From positions 551,360 to 615,359 of the forward strand of contig JODP01000003.1 in NCBI GenBank assembly GCA_000719025.1: a stretch of 64,000 bases of DNA. The letters are read 5' to 3'. The notes below the pieces were generated by a model that was given only the letters and a program-made list of their open reading frames with translations, was not told where the DNA came from and searched no databases. Positions 24,614 to 32,763 of this stretch are shown here, piece after piece; positions within the stretch are counted from its first letter, which is position 1, and the number at the start of each line of letters is the position of its first letter. Both the position numbers and the translations under genes were made by a program. The DNA is from Kineosporia aurantiaca JCM 3230. Its GTDB lineage: Bacteria > Actinomycetota > Actinomycetes > Actinomycetales > Kineosporiaceae.

Positions 24614-24940
24614 ATGGCCCGGTTGATCATGGACGACGTCGAGGTCGCGTCGGTCGAGGTGGCGCACCGCTATGCGGAACGGGCCCGGGGCCTGCTGGGC
24701 CGGGACGGTATCGAGAGCGGACTGGTGCTGCGCCCGGGATCGAGCGTGCACACCCTCGGCATGCGGTTCGCGATCGACGTGGTCTTCGTCCGGCGGGACG
24801 GACGGGTGCTGGCCGTGGTGACGATGGTGCCGAACCGGTTCGGCCGGCCCCGCCCGCGCTCCGCCTGGATCCTGGAGACCGAGGCGGGGCGCGCGCGGGA
24901 GTGGGGGATCAGCCCGGGGAAGGTCCTCGAGCTGTCCTGA
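24614..24940 (+). CDS. DUF192 family protein
   Basis: 108 aa from MARLIMDD (ATG at 24614); an in-frame ATG at 24599 is an alternative, and neither has a strong ribosome site. The sequence RARGLLGRDGI, SSVHTLGMRFAIDVVFVRRDGRVL and the AWILETEAGRAREWGI ending are diagnostic of DUF192. It is a small beta-barrel family of unknown function, often encoded beside secretion or pilus genes. Confidence 0.85.
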   Translation: MARLIMDDVEVASVEVAHRYAERARGLLGRDGIESGLVLRPGSSVHTLGMRFAIDVVFVRRDGRVLAVVTMVPNRFGRPRPRSAWILETEAGRAREWGISPGKVLELS

Positions 24941-24953
24941 CCCAGCGCCCGGA

Positions 24954-25553
24954 TCAGCGGTGCTGGAGCGCGTCCAGCGCCACCGCCATCGCCGCGGCCA
25001 GCCGCCCGTCGAGCCGGGCCCCGGGGACCTCGACCTCGTACCGGTCCCGCAGCGAGCGCTTGCGCTGTGAGCTCAGCAGGATCGTGCCGTCCGGGTCGGT
25101 GAAGTCGAAGTGGAACACGAACGGGGAGGGCAGGTCGTTGAGGTAGGGCACGAATTCCCAGAGCCGACGGGCGATCGCGACGTTCTTGTTGCGCTCGGTG
25201 CCGAACAGCTCGACCGGGCTGTTCGCGAAGCCCATGTGCCAGCTGCTGCGCAGGATCGACTTGCCGAAGTCCTTACGGAACCAGCCGATCGGCTGCCCGG
25301 CCGCGTCCAGCACGTCGTAGGTGGCGCCCAGGTCGAGGCGCTGCCGGGCCTTGAAGCTGAACACCGGCTGGGTGCGGGCCTCGTCCGTGTAGAACGTGAC
25401 CTCTTCCTTGAAGGCGAGCCGCTTCTGCTGGGCGAAGGCCAGCAGCGCGCCCTCACCGCTGGGCAGCAGCTCGCGGATCTCGTAACGGTTGACCATCAGT
25501 GTGATCCGCTGGTTCACGGCGAACCGTTCGACGGTCCTCAGATCGGTGGCCAT
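24954..25553 (-). CDS. LURP-one-related / scramblase-like (tubby C-terminal fold) protein
   Basis: 199 aa from the ATG at 25553, with GGAGGGGG upstream. The sequence LMVNRYEIRELLPSGEGALLAFAQQKRLAFKEEVTFYTDEART, FSFKARQRLDLGATYDVLD and GWFRKDFGKSILRSSWHM matches the LURP-one/phospholipid-scramblase superfamily. The protein is soluble, with no TM visible. Function in bacteria is poorly known, perhaps membrane association. It converges on the DUF192 gene with a 13-bp gap. Confidence 0.8.
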   Translation of the reverse strand: MATDLRTVERFAVNQRITLMVNRYEIRELLPSGEGALLAFAQQKRLAFKEEVTFYTDEARTQPVFSFKARQRLDLGATYDVLDAAGQPIGWFRKDFGKSILRSSWHMGFANSPVELFGTERNKNVAIARRLWEFVPYLNDLPSPFVFHFDFTDPDGTILLSSQRKRSLRDRYEVEVPGARLDGRLAAAMAVALDALQHR

Positions 25554-26053
25554 GAGTAGCCGCCCCCTCCATAGTTTGTCCCCTTTGGCACCGGTCATTG
25601 TCGCGTACCGGACCGGTGCGTCCCGACCGCTCACGAGCGTCCCTCATTTTCATCACTCAAAGTCATATGGTTCTGCGATCGCGTCGATATGACCCCATTA
25701 CGCCTTGACGCCGGATTGCGCTCTCTGGGACGTTTCTCCTGCACGGTTCTTCCGGTCCAATACAGACCGTCGAGATCCGGCCCAGGCTTCTGAACTGCAC
25801 CCGACAACTCTGCGTGAGGCAACACCCGCAGGAGTTCTCTCAGCTGCGGGGCCTGGGTGGCGCTCCTCCGAGGGTGCCGCCCAGGTCCTGCCCCCAATTT
25901 CTGAGTGGCCGATCGGCCGGGATCGCGATCTCATTCCAACCAGCCGCCCCGACTGTCACTCGGCCGTCCCGGTATGCCACGGTTACCCCGCTCCGGGTGC
26001 CGCGGTTGTCGTGCCCGTCCCGCTTCTCCTGCTTGTCGTTGAAAGGTCTGGTC
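25554..26053. other. 500-bp intergenic region without a supported gene
   Basis: It lies between the divergent LURP-one-like and LmeA-like genes. The part near 25645-25700 is relatively AT-rich and could hold the minus-strand promoter. Open frames here lack ribosome sites and family resemblance. No tRNA, hairpin or repeat was recognised. Confidence 0.5.
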
Positions 26054-26767
26054 GTGATCATCCGTCGGCTCATCGGGGTCGTCCTCGTCCTTTTGGTACT
26101 GCTGGTCGTGGTCGACCGGGTTACCTGGTGGGCTGCCAAACGTGTGATCGCCGAGAGAGTGCAGAGCGAGGCCGGTCTGGCCGAGCGGCCGGACGTCGAG
26201 GTGCACGGCTTCCCGCTGCTCACCCAGGCCCTGCGGGGCAAGTACGACCAGGTGAACGCCAAGGTCCACGACCTCACGGTGCAGGACGGGGTCACCGTCG
26301 ACGTGCTCGACGTGGAGATGCGCGGCATCCACGCCGGGATCGGCGACCTGATCAACCACCGGCTCAGCGACGTCCCGGTCGAGTCCGCGGTGGCCGAGGC
26401 GACCGTCGGCTACGCCGCGATCGACAAGGTGGTCACCGAGAACCTGCCCGACGACAACCTGAAGGTGCAGTTCACCGAGGGCGACGGGGGCAAGCTGTCG
26501 ATCACCGGGACCTACCAGAGCGCGATCTTCAGCGCCCAGATCCAGGGCGACGCCAGCGTCACCATCCAGGACGGCGACCTGCTGCTGGCGCTCACCTCGG
26601 ACTCCTTCTCGAACATCCCGGCCGAGCAGCGCACCCAGGTCGAGTCGTTGCTGAACCGCTCGTACCACCTGCCCGAGCTGCCCTTCGGGTTCAAGGCGAA
26701 GAGCGTGGCGGTCGGCAAGGGCGGCGTGACGGTGAAGGCGACCACCACCGAGGTCCAGCTCAGCTGA
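26054..26767 (+). CDS. LmeA/DUF2993 family envelope protein
   Basis: 237 aa from a GTG at 26054 with GAAAGG upstream. An N-terminal signal/anchor (RRLIGVVLVLLVLLVVVDRVTWW) is followed by the DUF2993 body: VEVHGFPLLTQALRGKYDQVNAKVHDL, GDLINHRLSDVPVESAVAEATVGYAAIDKVV and the LPFGFKAKSVAVGKGGVTVKA ending. Mycobacterial LmeA of this family binds phospholipids and helps lipomannan elongation; the exact role here is unknown. A good terminator follows. Confidence 0.85.
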   Translation: MIIRRLIGVVLVLLVLLVVVDRVTWWAAKRVIAERVQSEAGLAERPDVEVHGFPLLTQALRGKYDQVNAKVHDLTVQDGVTVDVLDVEMRGIHAGIGDLINHRLSDVPVESAVAEATVGYAAIDKVVTENLPDDNLKVQFTEGDGGKLSITGTYQSAIFSAQIQGDASVTIQDGDLLLALTSDSFSNIPAEQRTQVESLLNRSYHLPELPFGFKAKSVAVGKGGVTVKATTTEVQLS

Positions 26768-26780
26768 CCACAGCGACCCC

Positions 26781-26818
26781 AGGGCCGGTACTCCACGACG
26801 GGAGTGCCGGCCCTTTTT
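26781..26818 (+). terminator. intrinsic terminator after the LmeA-like gene
   Basis: AGGGCCGGTACTCC pairs with GGAGTGCCGGCCCT across a 6-nt loop with one G-T wobble, followed by TTTTT. It ends 28 bp before the clpB HAIR operator. Confidence 0.85.
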
Positions 26819-26845
26819 CGCGCGCATCCGCAGACCTTGCGCTAA

Positions 26846-26866
26846 CTTGAGTGGAACAGACTCAAC
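26846..26866. promoter_or_regulatory. HAIR operator upstream of clpB (HspR site)
   Basis: CTTGAGT-N7-ACTCAAC matches the HAIR consensus at 13 of 14 arm positions. It lies 63 bp before the clpB ATG, placing clpB in the HspR regulon with the dnaK operon. Confidence 0.92.
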
Positions 26867-26928
26867 TCTGGCGGCGTTGACCAGAGCAGTCGTAGCTGGA
26901 CCCGGAGACCCGGAGGAACAAAAGAACC

Positions 26929-29595
26929 ATGGATCTGAAGCTCACCACCCGCAGCCAGGAGGCCATGGCCTCCGCCGTTCGGCGGGCCGCCACCGACGGC
27001 GCGCCGCAGGTAGAGCCGGCGCACCTGCTGGGAGCGCTGCTCGAGCAGCCCGACGGCGTCGCCCCGGCGCTGTTGCAGGCAGTAGGCGCCGACCCGCAGG
27101 CCCTGCGCCGCTCCACCACCACGCTGATCGAGAGCCTGCCCAAGGCCAGTGGCGCCTCGGTCAGCTCGCCCAGCCTGGGCCGGGCCACCTACACGGCCAT
27201 GTCCGCGGCCGGTGACGTGGCCCGCGAGCTCGGCGACGAGTACGTCTCCACCGAGCACCTGCTGATCGGCCTGGCCTCGGCCGACCTCGCGCCGCTGAAG
27301 GGGATCACCCGTAAGCAGCTGCTCGAGGCCCTGCCCAAGGTCCGCGGCAACGCGAAGGTCACCAGCCCGGATCCGGAGGGCACCTACAAGTCCCTGGAGA
27401 AGTACGGCGTCGACCTGACCGCCGCCGCGCGGGACGGCCGGCTCGACCCGGTGATCGGGCGGGACGCGGAGATCCGCCGGGTGGTGCAGGTGCTCAGCCG
27501 CCGCACCAAGAACAACCCGGTGCTGATCGGCGAGCCCGGCGTCGGCAAGACCGCGGTGGTCGAGGGTCTGGCCCAGCGGATCGTGGCCGGTGACGTGCCC
27601 GAGTCCCTCCGGGGCAAGCGGCTGATCAGCCTCGACCTGGCCGCGATGGTGGCCGGGGCGAAGTACCGCGGTGAGTTCGAGGAGCGGCTGAAGTCCGTGC
27701 TGGAGGAGATCCGCTCCTCCGAGGGCGAGGTCGTCACCTTCATCGACGAGTTGCACACCATGGTCGGCGCCGGCGGCAGCAGCGACGGCTCGATGGACGC
27801 GGGCAACATGCTCAAGCCCATGCTGGCCCGCGGTGAGCTGCGCCTGGTCGGCGCGACCACGCTGGACGAGTACCGGCAGAACATCGAGAAGGACGCGGCC
27901 CTGGAGCGCCGGTTCCAGCAGGTCTACGTGGGTGAGCCGAGTGTGGAGGACACGGTCGGCATCCTGCGGGGGCTGAAGGAGCGGTACGAGGCGCACCACA
28001 AGGTCGCGATCACCGACGCGGCGCTGGTCGCCGCGGCCGCCCTGTCGCACCGGTACATCCCCGGCCGGCAGCTGCCGGACAAGGCGATCGACCTGATCGA
28101 CGAGGCCGCCAGCCGGCTGCGGATGGAGATCGACTCCTCTCCGGAGGAGATCGACGCCCTGCGCCGCCAGGTGGACCGGCTGAAGATGGAGGAGATGGCC
28201 CTCGCCCACGAGGACGACCCGGCCAGTCTGGTCCGGCTGGAGAAGCTGCGCGCCGACCTGGCCGACCGTTCCGAGCAGCTGTCCGGGCTGACCGCCCGCT
28301 GGGAGCAGGAGAAGGCCGGGCTGAACCGGGTCGGCGAGCTGATGAAGCGGGTCGACGAGCGTCGCAGCCAGGCCGAGAAGCTGCAGCGTGAGGGCGATCT
28401 GGCGGCTGCCTCGCGGATTCTGTACGGCGAGATCCCGACCATCGAGAAGGAGATCGCCGAGGCGCAGGCGGCCGAGGAGGTCGTCGAGAACACCGTCGAG
28501 CCGATGGTGAAGGACGAGGTCGGTCCGGACGACATCGCCGACGTGGTGGCGGCCTGGACCGGGATCCCGGCCGGGCGGCTGCTGGAGGGTGAGAGCGCCA
28601 AGCTGCTGCGGATGGAAGAGGTGATCGGCGGCCGGCTGATCGGCCAGAAGGACGCGGTGCGCGCGGTTTCCGACGCGGTGCGCCGGGCCCGGGCCGGGAT
28701 CAGCGACCCCGACCGCCCGACCGGTTCCTTCCTGTTCCTCGGTCCCACCGGGGTAGGAAAGACCGAGCTCGCCAAGGCGCTGGCCGACTTCCTGTTCGAC
28801 GACGAGCGGGCCATGGTCCGGATCGACATGAGCGAGTACGCCGAGAAGCACAGCGAGGCGCGGCTGATCGGGGCCCCGCCCGGGTACGTCGGGTACGAGT
28901 CCGGCGGTCAGCTGACCGAGGCGGTCCGCCGCCGTCCGTACAGCGTGGTGCTGTTCGACGAGGTGGAGAAGGCCCACCCGGACGTGTTCGACGTGCTGCT
29001 GCAGGTGCTGGACGACGGCCGGCTCACCGACGGCCAGGGCCGGACGGTCGACTTCCGCTCGACCATCCTGGTGCTGACCTCGAACCTGGGCTCGCAGTTC
29101 CTGGTCGACCCGACGATCTCGGACGAGGCCAAGAAGGACGCGGTGCTCTCGACGGTCCGCACGGCCTTCAAGCCGGAGTTCCTGAACCGGCTGGACGACG
29201 TGGTGGTCTTCGACCCGCTGGGCATGGAGGAACTGGCGCACATCGTCGAGCTGCAGATCAACCTGCTGGCCCGGCGGCTGGGCGACCGGCGGCTGGAGCT
29301 CAACGTCACCGCCGCGGCCCGCGACTGGCTGGCCCTGACCGGCTACGACCCGGCCTACGGGGCGCGGCCGCTGCGCCGGCTGGTGCAGCGCGAGATCGGC
29401 GACAAGCTGGCGAAGGCGTTGCTGGCGGGCCAGATCCACGACGGCGACGGCGTGCTGGTCGATGCCGCTCCGGGGGCGGACGGCCTGATCGTCCGGCGGC
29501 TGGAGCCCGGCGAGACGGTCGAGTCGGTGGCCGGTTCCACAGCCCAGGGGCCGGCGGGCGGGCTGATCGAGCTCGAGTCGGGTCCGTCGTTCTGA
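26929..29595 (+). CDS. clpB: disaggregase ClpB (Hsp100)
   Basis: 888 aa. The N-domain (about 1-145) is followed by AAA-1 with Walker A GEPGVGKT and Walker B VVTFIDELH. The coiled-coil middle domain (about 405-520) comes next. AAA-2 has GPTGVGKT, SEYAEKHSEARLIGAPPGYVGYESGGQLTEAVRRRPYSVVLFDEVEKAHPD and the FRSTILVLTSNLGS sensor region. It resolves protein aggregates with DnaK. The ribosome site GGAGGAA is good. It is monocistronic, between a HAIR operator and a strong terminator. Confidence 0.99.
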   Translation: MDLKLTTRSQEAMASAVRRAATDGAPQVEPAHLLGALLEQPDGVAPALLQAVGADPQALRRSTTTLIESLPKASGASVSSPSLGRATYTAMSAAGDVARELGDEYVSTEHLLIGLASADLAPLKGITRKQLLEALPKVRGNAKVTSPDPEGTYKSLEKYGVDLTAAARDGRLDPVIGRDAEIRRVVQVLSRRTKNNPVLIGEPGVGKTAVVEGLAQRIVAGDVPESLRGKRLISLDLAAMVAGAKYRGEFEERLKSVLEEIRSSEGEVVTFIDELHTMVGAGGSSDGSMDAGNMLKPMLARGELRLVGATTLDEYRQNIEKDAALERRFQQVYVGEPSVEDTVGILRGLKERYEAHHKVAITDAALVAAAALSHRYIPGRQLPDKAIDLIDEAASRLRMEIDSSPEEIDALRRQVDRLKMEEMALAHEDDPASLVRLEKLRADLADRSEQLSGLTARWEQEKAGLNRVGELMKRVDERRSQAEKLQREGDLAAASRILYGEIPTIEKEIAEAQAAEEVVENTVEPMVKDEVGPDDIADVVAAWTGIPAGRLLEGESAKLLRMEEVIGGRLIGQKDAVRAVSDAVRRARAGISDPDRPTGSFLFLGPTGVGKTELAKALADFLFDDERAMVRIDMSEYAEKHSEARLIGAPPGYVGYESGGQLTEAVRRRPYSVVLFDEVEKAHPDVFDVLLQVLDDGRLTDGQGRTVDFRSTILVLTSNLGSQFLVDPTISDEAKKDAVLSTVRTAFKPEFLNRLDDVVVFDPLGMEELAHIVELQINLLARRLGDRRLELNVTAAARDWLALTGYDPAYGARPLRRLVQREIGDKLAKALLAGQIHDGDGVLVDAAPGADGLIVRRLEPGETVESVAGSTAQGPAGGLIELESGPSF

Positions 29596-29611
29596 TCTGA
29601 CGGCACGAAAA

Positions 29612-29654
29612 GGGGGACGTTCCCACTCACGGTGAGTGGGAACGTCCCCCTTTT
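29612..29654 (+). terminator. intrinsic terminator of clpB
   Basis: GGGGGACGTTCCCACTCAC (29612-29630) is a perfect 19-bp inverted repeat with 29632-29650, followed by TTTT. It also seeds the downstream 61-bp repeat array. Confidence 0.92.
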
Positions 29655-29674
29655 GATTTGGGCCAGTTATCAAT

Positions 29675-29960
29675 GGGGGACGTCTGCACTCGCGTTGAGT
29701 GGGAGCGTCGCCTTTCGGTGGGGCTGGTCGTCGATGGGGGACGTCTGTACTCGCGTTGAGTGGGAGCGTCGCCTTTCGGTGGGGCTGGTCGTCGATGGAG
29801 GGCGTCTGCACTCGCGTTGAGTGGGAACGTCCTCTTCGCGTGGGGCCGGCCGTCGACAGGGGACGCCTGTACGCGCCTTGAGTGGGAACGTCGCCTTCGG
29901 CGCAGCCGGTCTTCCGTGGGGGACGTTTCCGCTCGCCTTAACACCCAGGTCGCCGACGCC
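29675..29960. repeat. 61-bp tandem repeat array resembling the clpB terminator
   Basis: Units begin at 29675, 29736, 29797, 29858 and 29918 (periods 61, 61, 61, 60), each opening with a GGGGGACGTC-like motif; the third and fourth have substitutions in it. The third unit lies next to two nearly identical copies; the fifth is partial. Each opening motif plus the internal GAGTGGGAGCGTC echoes the two arms of the clpB terminator, so each unit may be a decayed terminator copy. Confidence 0.85.
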
Positions 29961-30258
29961 GGCGTGTCCACCCGCCGCGATCAGCGTCTTCACCGCCGAC
30001 GAGATTTGGGAAGGAGCCCGTAGGTCACGGCGAGCTGGTCGAGGCCCGCAGGTGCGCGGCCAGCGTGCGGCCGATCCTCAGCAGCCCGCCGGCGCGACTG
30101 GGTCGCCGACGTCAGCGAGGACTTCACGTCCTGCGCGGTGGTGATGAACTTCCCCGGCCTCGACTGAAGCCGGCTCCGGCACGCCGCCAGCGCGCCGACG
30201 CGGAGCAGAGCGAGGCCCTTGGTCACGCACATGGCCTGACTGTCCAGCCGGTCAGCAA

Positions 30259-30297
30259 GAAGGACGCTTCCCCTCACCGTGAGGGAAAGCGTCCTTC
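30259..30297 (-). terminator. terminator hairpin of the subtilisin gene
   Basis: GAAGGACGCTTCCCCTCAC (30259-30277) pairs with 30279-30297 with one mismatch in 19 bp. It lies 12 bp past the stop of the minus-strand protease gene. Its arms resemble those of the clpB terminator (GGACG..TTCCC..CTCAC), suggesting a related terminator family. Confidence 0.8.
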
Positions 30298-30309
30298 ATC
30301 GGTGGTTGG

Positions 30310-32358
30310 CTATTTGGCGGTCCAGATCACCTTGTCGGTGGAGGTTTTGACCAGCTCCAGCTTGCCGGTGCTCTGCAGTCGCACCCGGTTCGCGCCCTTG
30401 CCGGCCGTCTTCGACGTCCACACCGTGGTGCCGTTCGAGTTGACCAGCGCCAGGTTGCCGGTGCTGGTGACGGTGAGCCAGTCGGCGTTCTTCACGCCGG
30501 TGCTCCAGACGACGCCGGTGCCCTTCTTGGTCACCGTGAGGTTGCCGTTCGCCCTCAGCGCCAGGCTGTAGTTGCCGTTCTTCGAGACCAGCGTGCGGCC
30601 GGCCCGGTAGAGCGCCGAGCCGGTGTTCATCGTCGCCCGGCCCTTCGCGTTCTGCACCGGCGCTGTCTTCTGGGCCTTGTTGCTGGTCCAGATCGCCTTG
30701 CTGGTGGCCGGGTCGAGGATCTGCAGGTTGCCCTGGTTGGTGACCCGGAGCGTGGCCCCGGCGGCGCTGGTGCCGGACGACCACACCCGCTGGCCGTAGG
30801 CGTTGTACGAGACCAGGTTGCCGGTGGTGGTCATCGTGGTCCAGGCCGCGGCCTTGCCGGTGTGCCAGAGCACCCGGGCGCCGGGCTTGTCCAGGGCCAG
30901 GTCCTTCGTGGTCTGGGACAGGCAGTACAGGCCGTTGCTGCTGCAGAGCTGCTTACCGGCGAGCAGGGCCCGGCCGGAGGTGATCGTCGTCTTCGCGGTG
31001 GTGGCCGCCGGGCTCTTCACCGGCTGGGTGGCGAACAGCAGCGAGTGCGCCCACTTGGTGCTGACCTTGGTGACCACGTTCGGGGTGGCCGCGGCGACCA
31101 GCGCCGACTGCACCTGCGCGGGCGTGGCGGTGGGGTGCTTCTGCAGGTAGAGCACCGCCGCCCCGGTGACGTGCGGGGTGGCCATCGAGGTGCCGTCCAG
31201 CGTGGCGGTGGCGGTGTCGGCGGTGGCCCAGTCGGACTTGATGCCCAGGCCCGGGGCGTACACGTCGACGCAGCCGCCGTAGTTGGAGAACCCGGTCTTC
31301 GCGTCGCTGCGGTTGGTGGCCCCGACCACGATCGCGGCCTTCACGTCGCTCGGGGACACCGTGCAGGCCGGGATGCCGACACCCGCGGCGTTGCCGTTGC
31401 CGGCCGCGATCACCACGGTGACCCCGTCGGCGATCACCCGCTCGACCGCGGCCTCGACCACCGGGTCGGCCCCGCCCTCGTTGGTCAGGCTCAGGTTGGC
31501 GACCGCCGGCTTGCCCTTGGTGTGGTGCGCGACGATCCAGTCCAGCCCCTTGGCGACGATCGAGCTGCTGCTGACGCCCTTGCAGTCGAGCACCCGGATC
31601 GGGACCAGCGAGACCTCCTTGGCCACGCCGTAGACCGTGCCGCCGATGGTGCCGGCCACGTGGGTGCCATGACCCTGGCAGTCCTCGGTGCCGTTGGCGT
31701 CCGACACCTCGCTGATGCCGCCGGACACCCGGCTGTCGGTCTGGTCGCCGGTCAGGCTGGTGGTGAAGTCGCGGTGGGTGCTGCGCACGCCGGTGTCGAC
31801 CACGTACGCGGTGACCCCGGAACCGGTGTTCGTGTAGAAGTACGAGCTGTTCAGCTTGTTCGCCCGCTGGTCGATCCGGTCCAGACCCCAGTCGGGGTCG
31901 GTCTCGGTGCCGCTGGCGCGGTAGCGCTGGTTGACCGCCACGTACTCGACCGTCGGGTCTTTCCGGATCTTCTCCAGCTCGGCCTCGGACAGCTTGGCCG
32001 AGTAGCCCCGCAGCTCGGGGTACTGCTCCTGCACGGTGGCGCCGGCCGCCTTACCCCGCTGGACCGCGGCGGCCACCAGGCTGGAGGAGGACTCGCCCGA
32101 GCCCTCTACCCCCGCGGCCTGCAGACCCGCCGGGTCTTTCAGCATGACCACGTACTCACCGGCGATCGCGCTCTTGCCGCCGCCGACCAGCGGGGCGGGA
32201 GCGGCGCTCTTGGAGCCGCCGCCGAACGCATGCGGCAGGGCGTTGGCGACCGAGGTCAGCGTCACCGCGGCGACGGCCGCCACGGACAGCCCGACCGCGA
32301 CTCTGATCATCACGGTCCGGCGAGGCAGGGGCCGGCGAGGGGGGCGGGGATCCGTCAC
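30310..32358 (-). CDS. secreted S8 subtilisin-like protease with C-terminal lectin-like repeats
   Basis: 682 aa from GTG at 32358 (alternatives: ATG 32310 or ATG 32448; none has a clear ribosome site). The signal region is MIRVAVGLSVAAVAAVTLTSVANA. An I9-type propeptide (GEYVVMLKDP to PTVEYVAVNQRYRA) follows. The catalytic Asp is in AYVVDTGV, His in CQGHGTHVAGT, Asn in VIAAGNGNA and Ser in LDGTSMATPH. The last about 210 residues contain five tandem bulb-lectin-like units ending in VWSS, IWTS, VWST, VWTS and IWTA. In these the mannose-binding QxDxNxVxY pattern is largely degenerate. Probably an extracellular protease targeted to cell-wall or matrix glycans. Confidence 0.92.
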   Translation of the reverse strand: MTDPRPPRRPLPRRTVMIRVAVGLSVAAVAAVTLTSVANALPHAFGGGSKSAAPAPLVGGGKSAIAGEYVVMLKDPAGLQAAGVEGSGESSSSLVAAAVQRGKAAGATVQEQYPELRGYSAKLSEAELEKIRKDPTVEYVAVNQRYRASGTETDPDWGLDRIDQRANKLNSSYFYTNTGSGVTAYVVDTGVRSTHRDFTTSLTGDQTDSRVSGGISEVSDANGTEDCQGHGTHVAGTIGGTVYGVAKEVSLVPIRVLDCKGVSSSSIVAKGLDWIVAHHTKGKPAVANLSLTNEGGADPVVEAAVERVIADGVTVVIAAGNGNAAGVGIPACTVSPSDVKAAIVVGATNRSDAKTGFSNYGGCVDVYAPGLGIKSDWATADTATATLDGTSMATPHVTGAAVLYLQKHPTATPAQVQSALVAAATPNVVTKVSTKWAHSLLFATQPVKSPAATTAKTTITSGRALLAGKQLCSSNGLYCLSQTTKDLALDKPGARVLWHTGKAAAWTTMTTTGNLVSYNAYGQRVWSSGTSAAGATLRVTNQGNLQILDPATSKAIWTSNKAQKTAPVQNAKGRATMNTGSALYRAGRTLVSKNGNYSLALRANGNLTVTKKGTGVVWSTGVKNADWLTVTSTGNLALVNSNGTTVWTSKTAGKGANRVRLQSTGKLELVKTSTDKVIWTAK

Positions 32359-32763
32359 GACCCGCAGCTTACGGGTGCCCACCGACAGGATGAGGAGCCC
32401 TTGGAGCCACTCCAGCCCCAAAACCGCACGGAATGTAGTCTTCCTCATCCGTTTCGGTGATATCCGGGGTAGTCCTTCTGGTCCCCCTATTTCCCCCTTG
32501 ACCGAAACTTAAATGCCGATCCACCAACGGTTTCCGCGTGTCCCTTTTACCGGCGATCACCCACCCGCGCCCGTCGAGCTCGACGGTCGCCGATCGGGGC
32601 ACTCGCGAGGCTGGCATCGAACTCTCGTGATCATGCACTTCCGCCCCCGTGATCATGCACACCAGAGCTCGTGATCATGGACTTTCTTCCCCGTGATCAT
32701 GGAGTTTCACCCCCCCCAGGTCGGCCGCGCCCCTCCCTCGTGTGCCTTGGCCGGAACGACCTC
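32359..32763. other. 405-bp intergenic region: protease promoter region and 22-bp array
   Basis: The left part (about 32360-32520) includes AT-richer sequence (CCTTGACCGAAACTTAAATGCC) that may carry the protease promoter. The right part is the GTGATCATG array listed separately. The only open frame reaching in from the protease (to 32448) lacks a ribosome site. Confidence 0.5.
32620..32710. repeat. 22-bp tandem repeat array with GTGATCATG core (4 copies)
   Basis: Cores at 32627, 32649, 32671 and 32693, exactly 22 bp apart. Flanks are the same type as at 387-483 (C-rich before, GCACTT or GGACTT/GGAGTT after). The array lies between the protease gene's 5' side and the 3' end of the CGNR gene. 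Confidence 0.88.

Larger units (their letters stand above)
29596..30258. other. intergenic region with terminator and repeats, no supported gene
   Basis: The first part holds the clpB terminator and a 61-bp minisatellite. From about 29980 to 30240 short open frames exist on both strands, but none has a ribosome site, a start in context or a recognised family. The piece ending ...VVMNFPGLD (plus, stop near 30168) may be a decayed coding remnant. Confidence 0.5.

Noticed and set aside
26842..29811. 989-codon open frame antisense to clpB
   Set aside because: Same codon-bias artefact: no ribosome site, low-complexity translation, and clpB on the other strand is unambiguous.
29675..29960. 61-bp array as a CRISPR
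   Set aside because: Adjacent whole-unit tandem duplication rather than repeat plus spacer; first units are nearly identical along their full length.
29990..30277. 95-codon minus frame between clpB and the protease gene
   Set aside because: No ribosome site, overlaps the protease terminator, and no recognisable domain.
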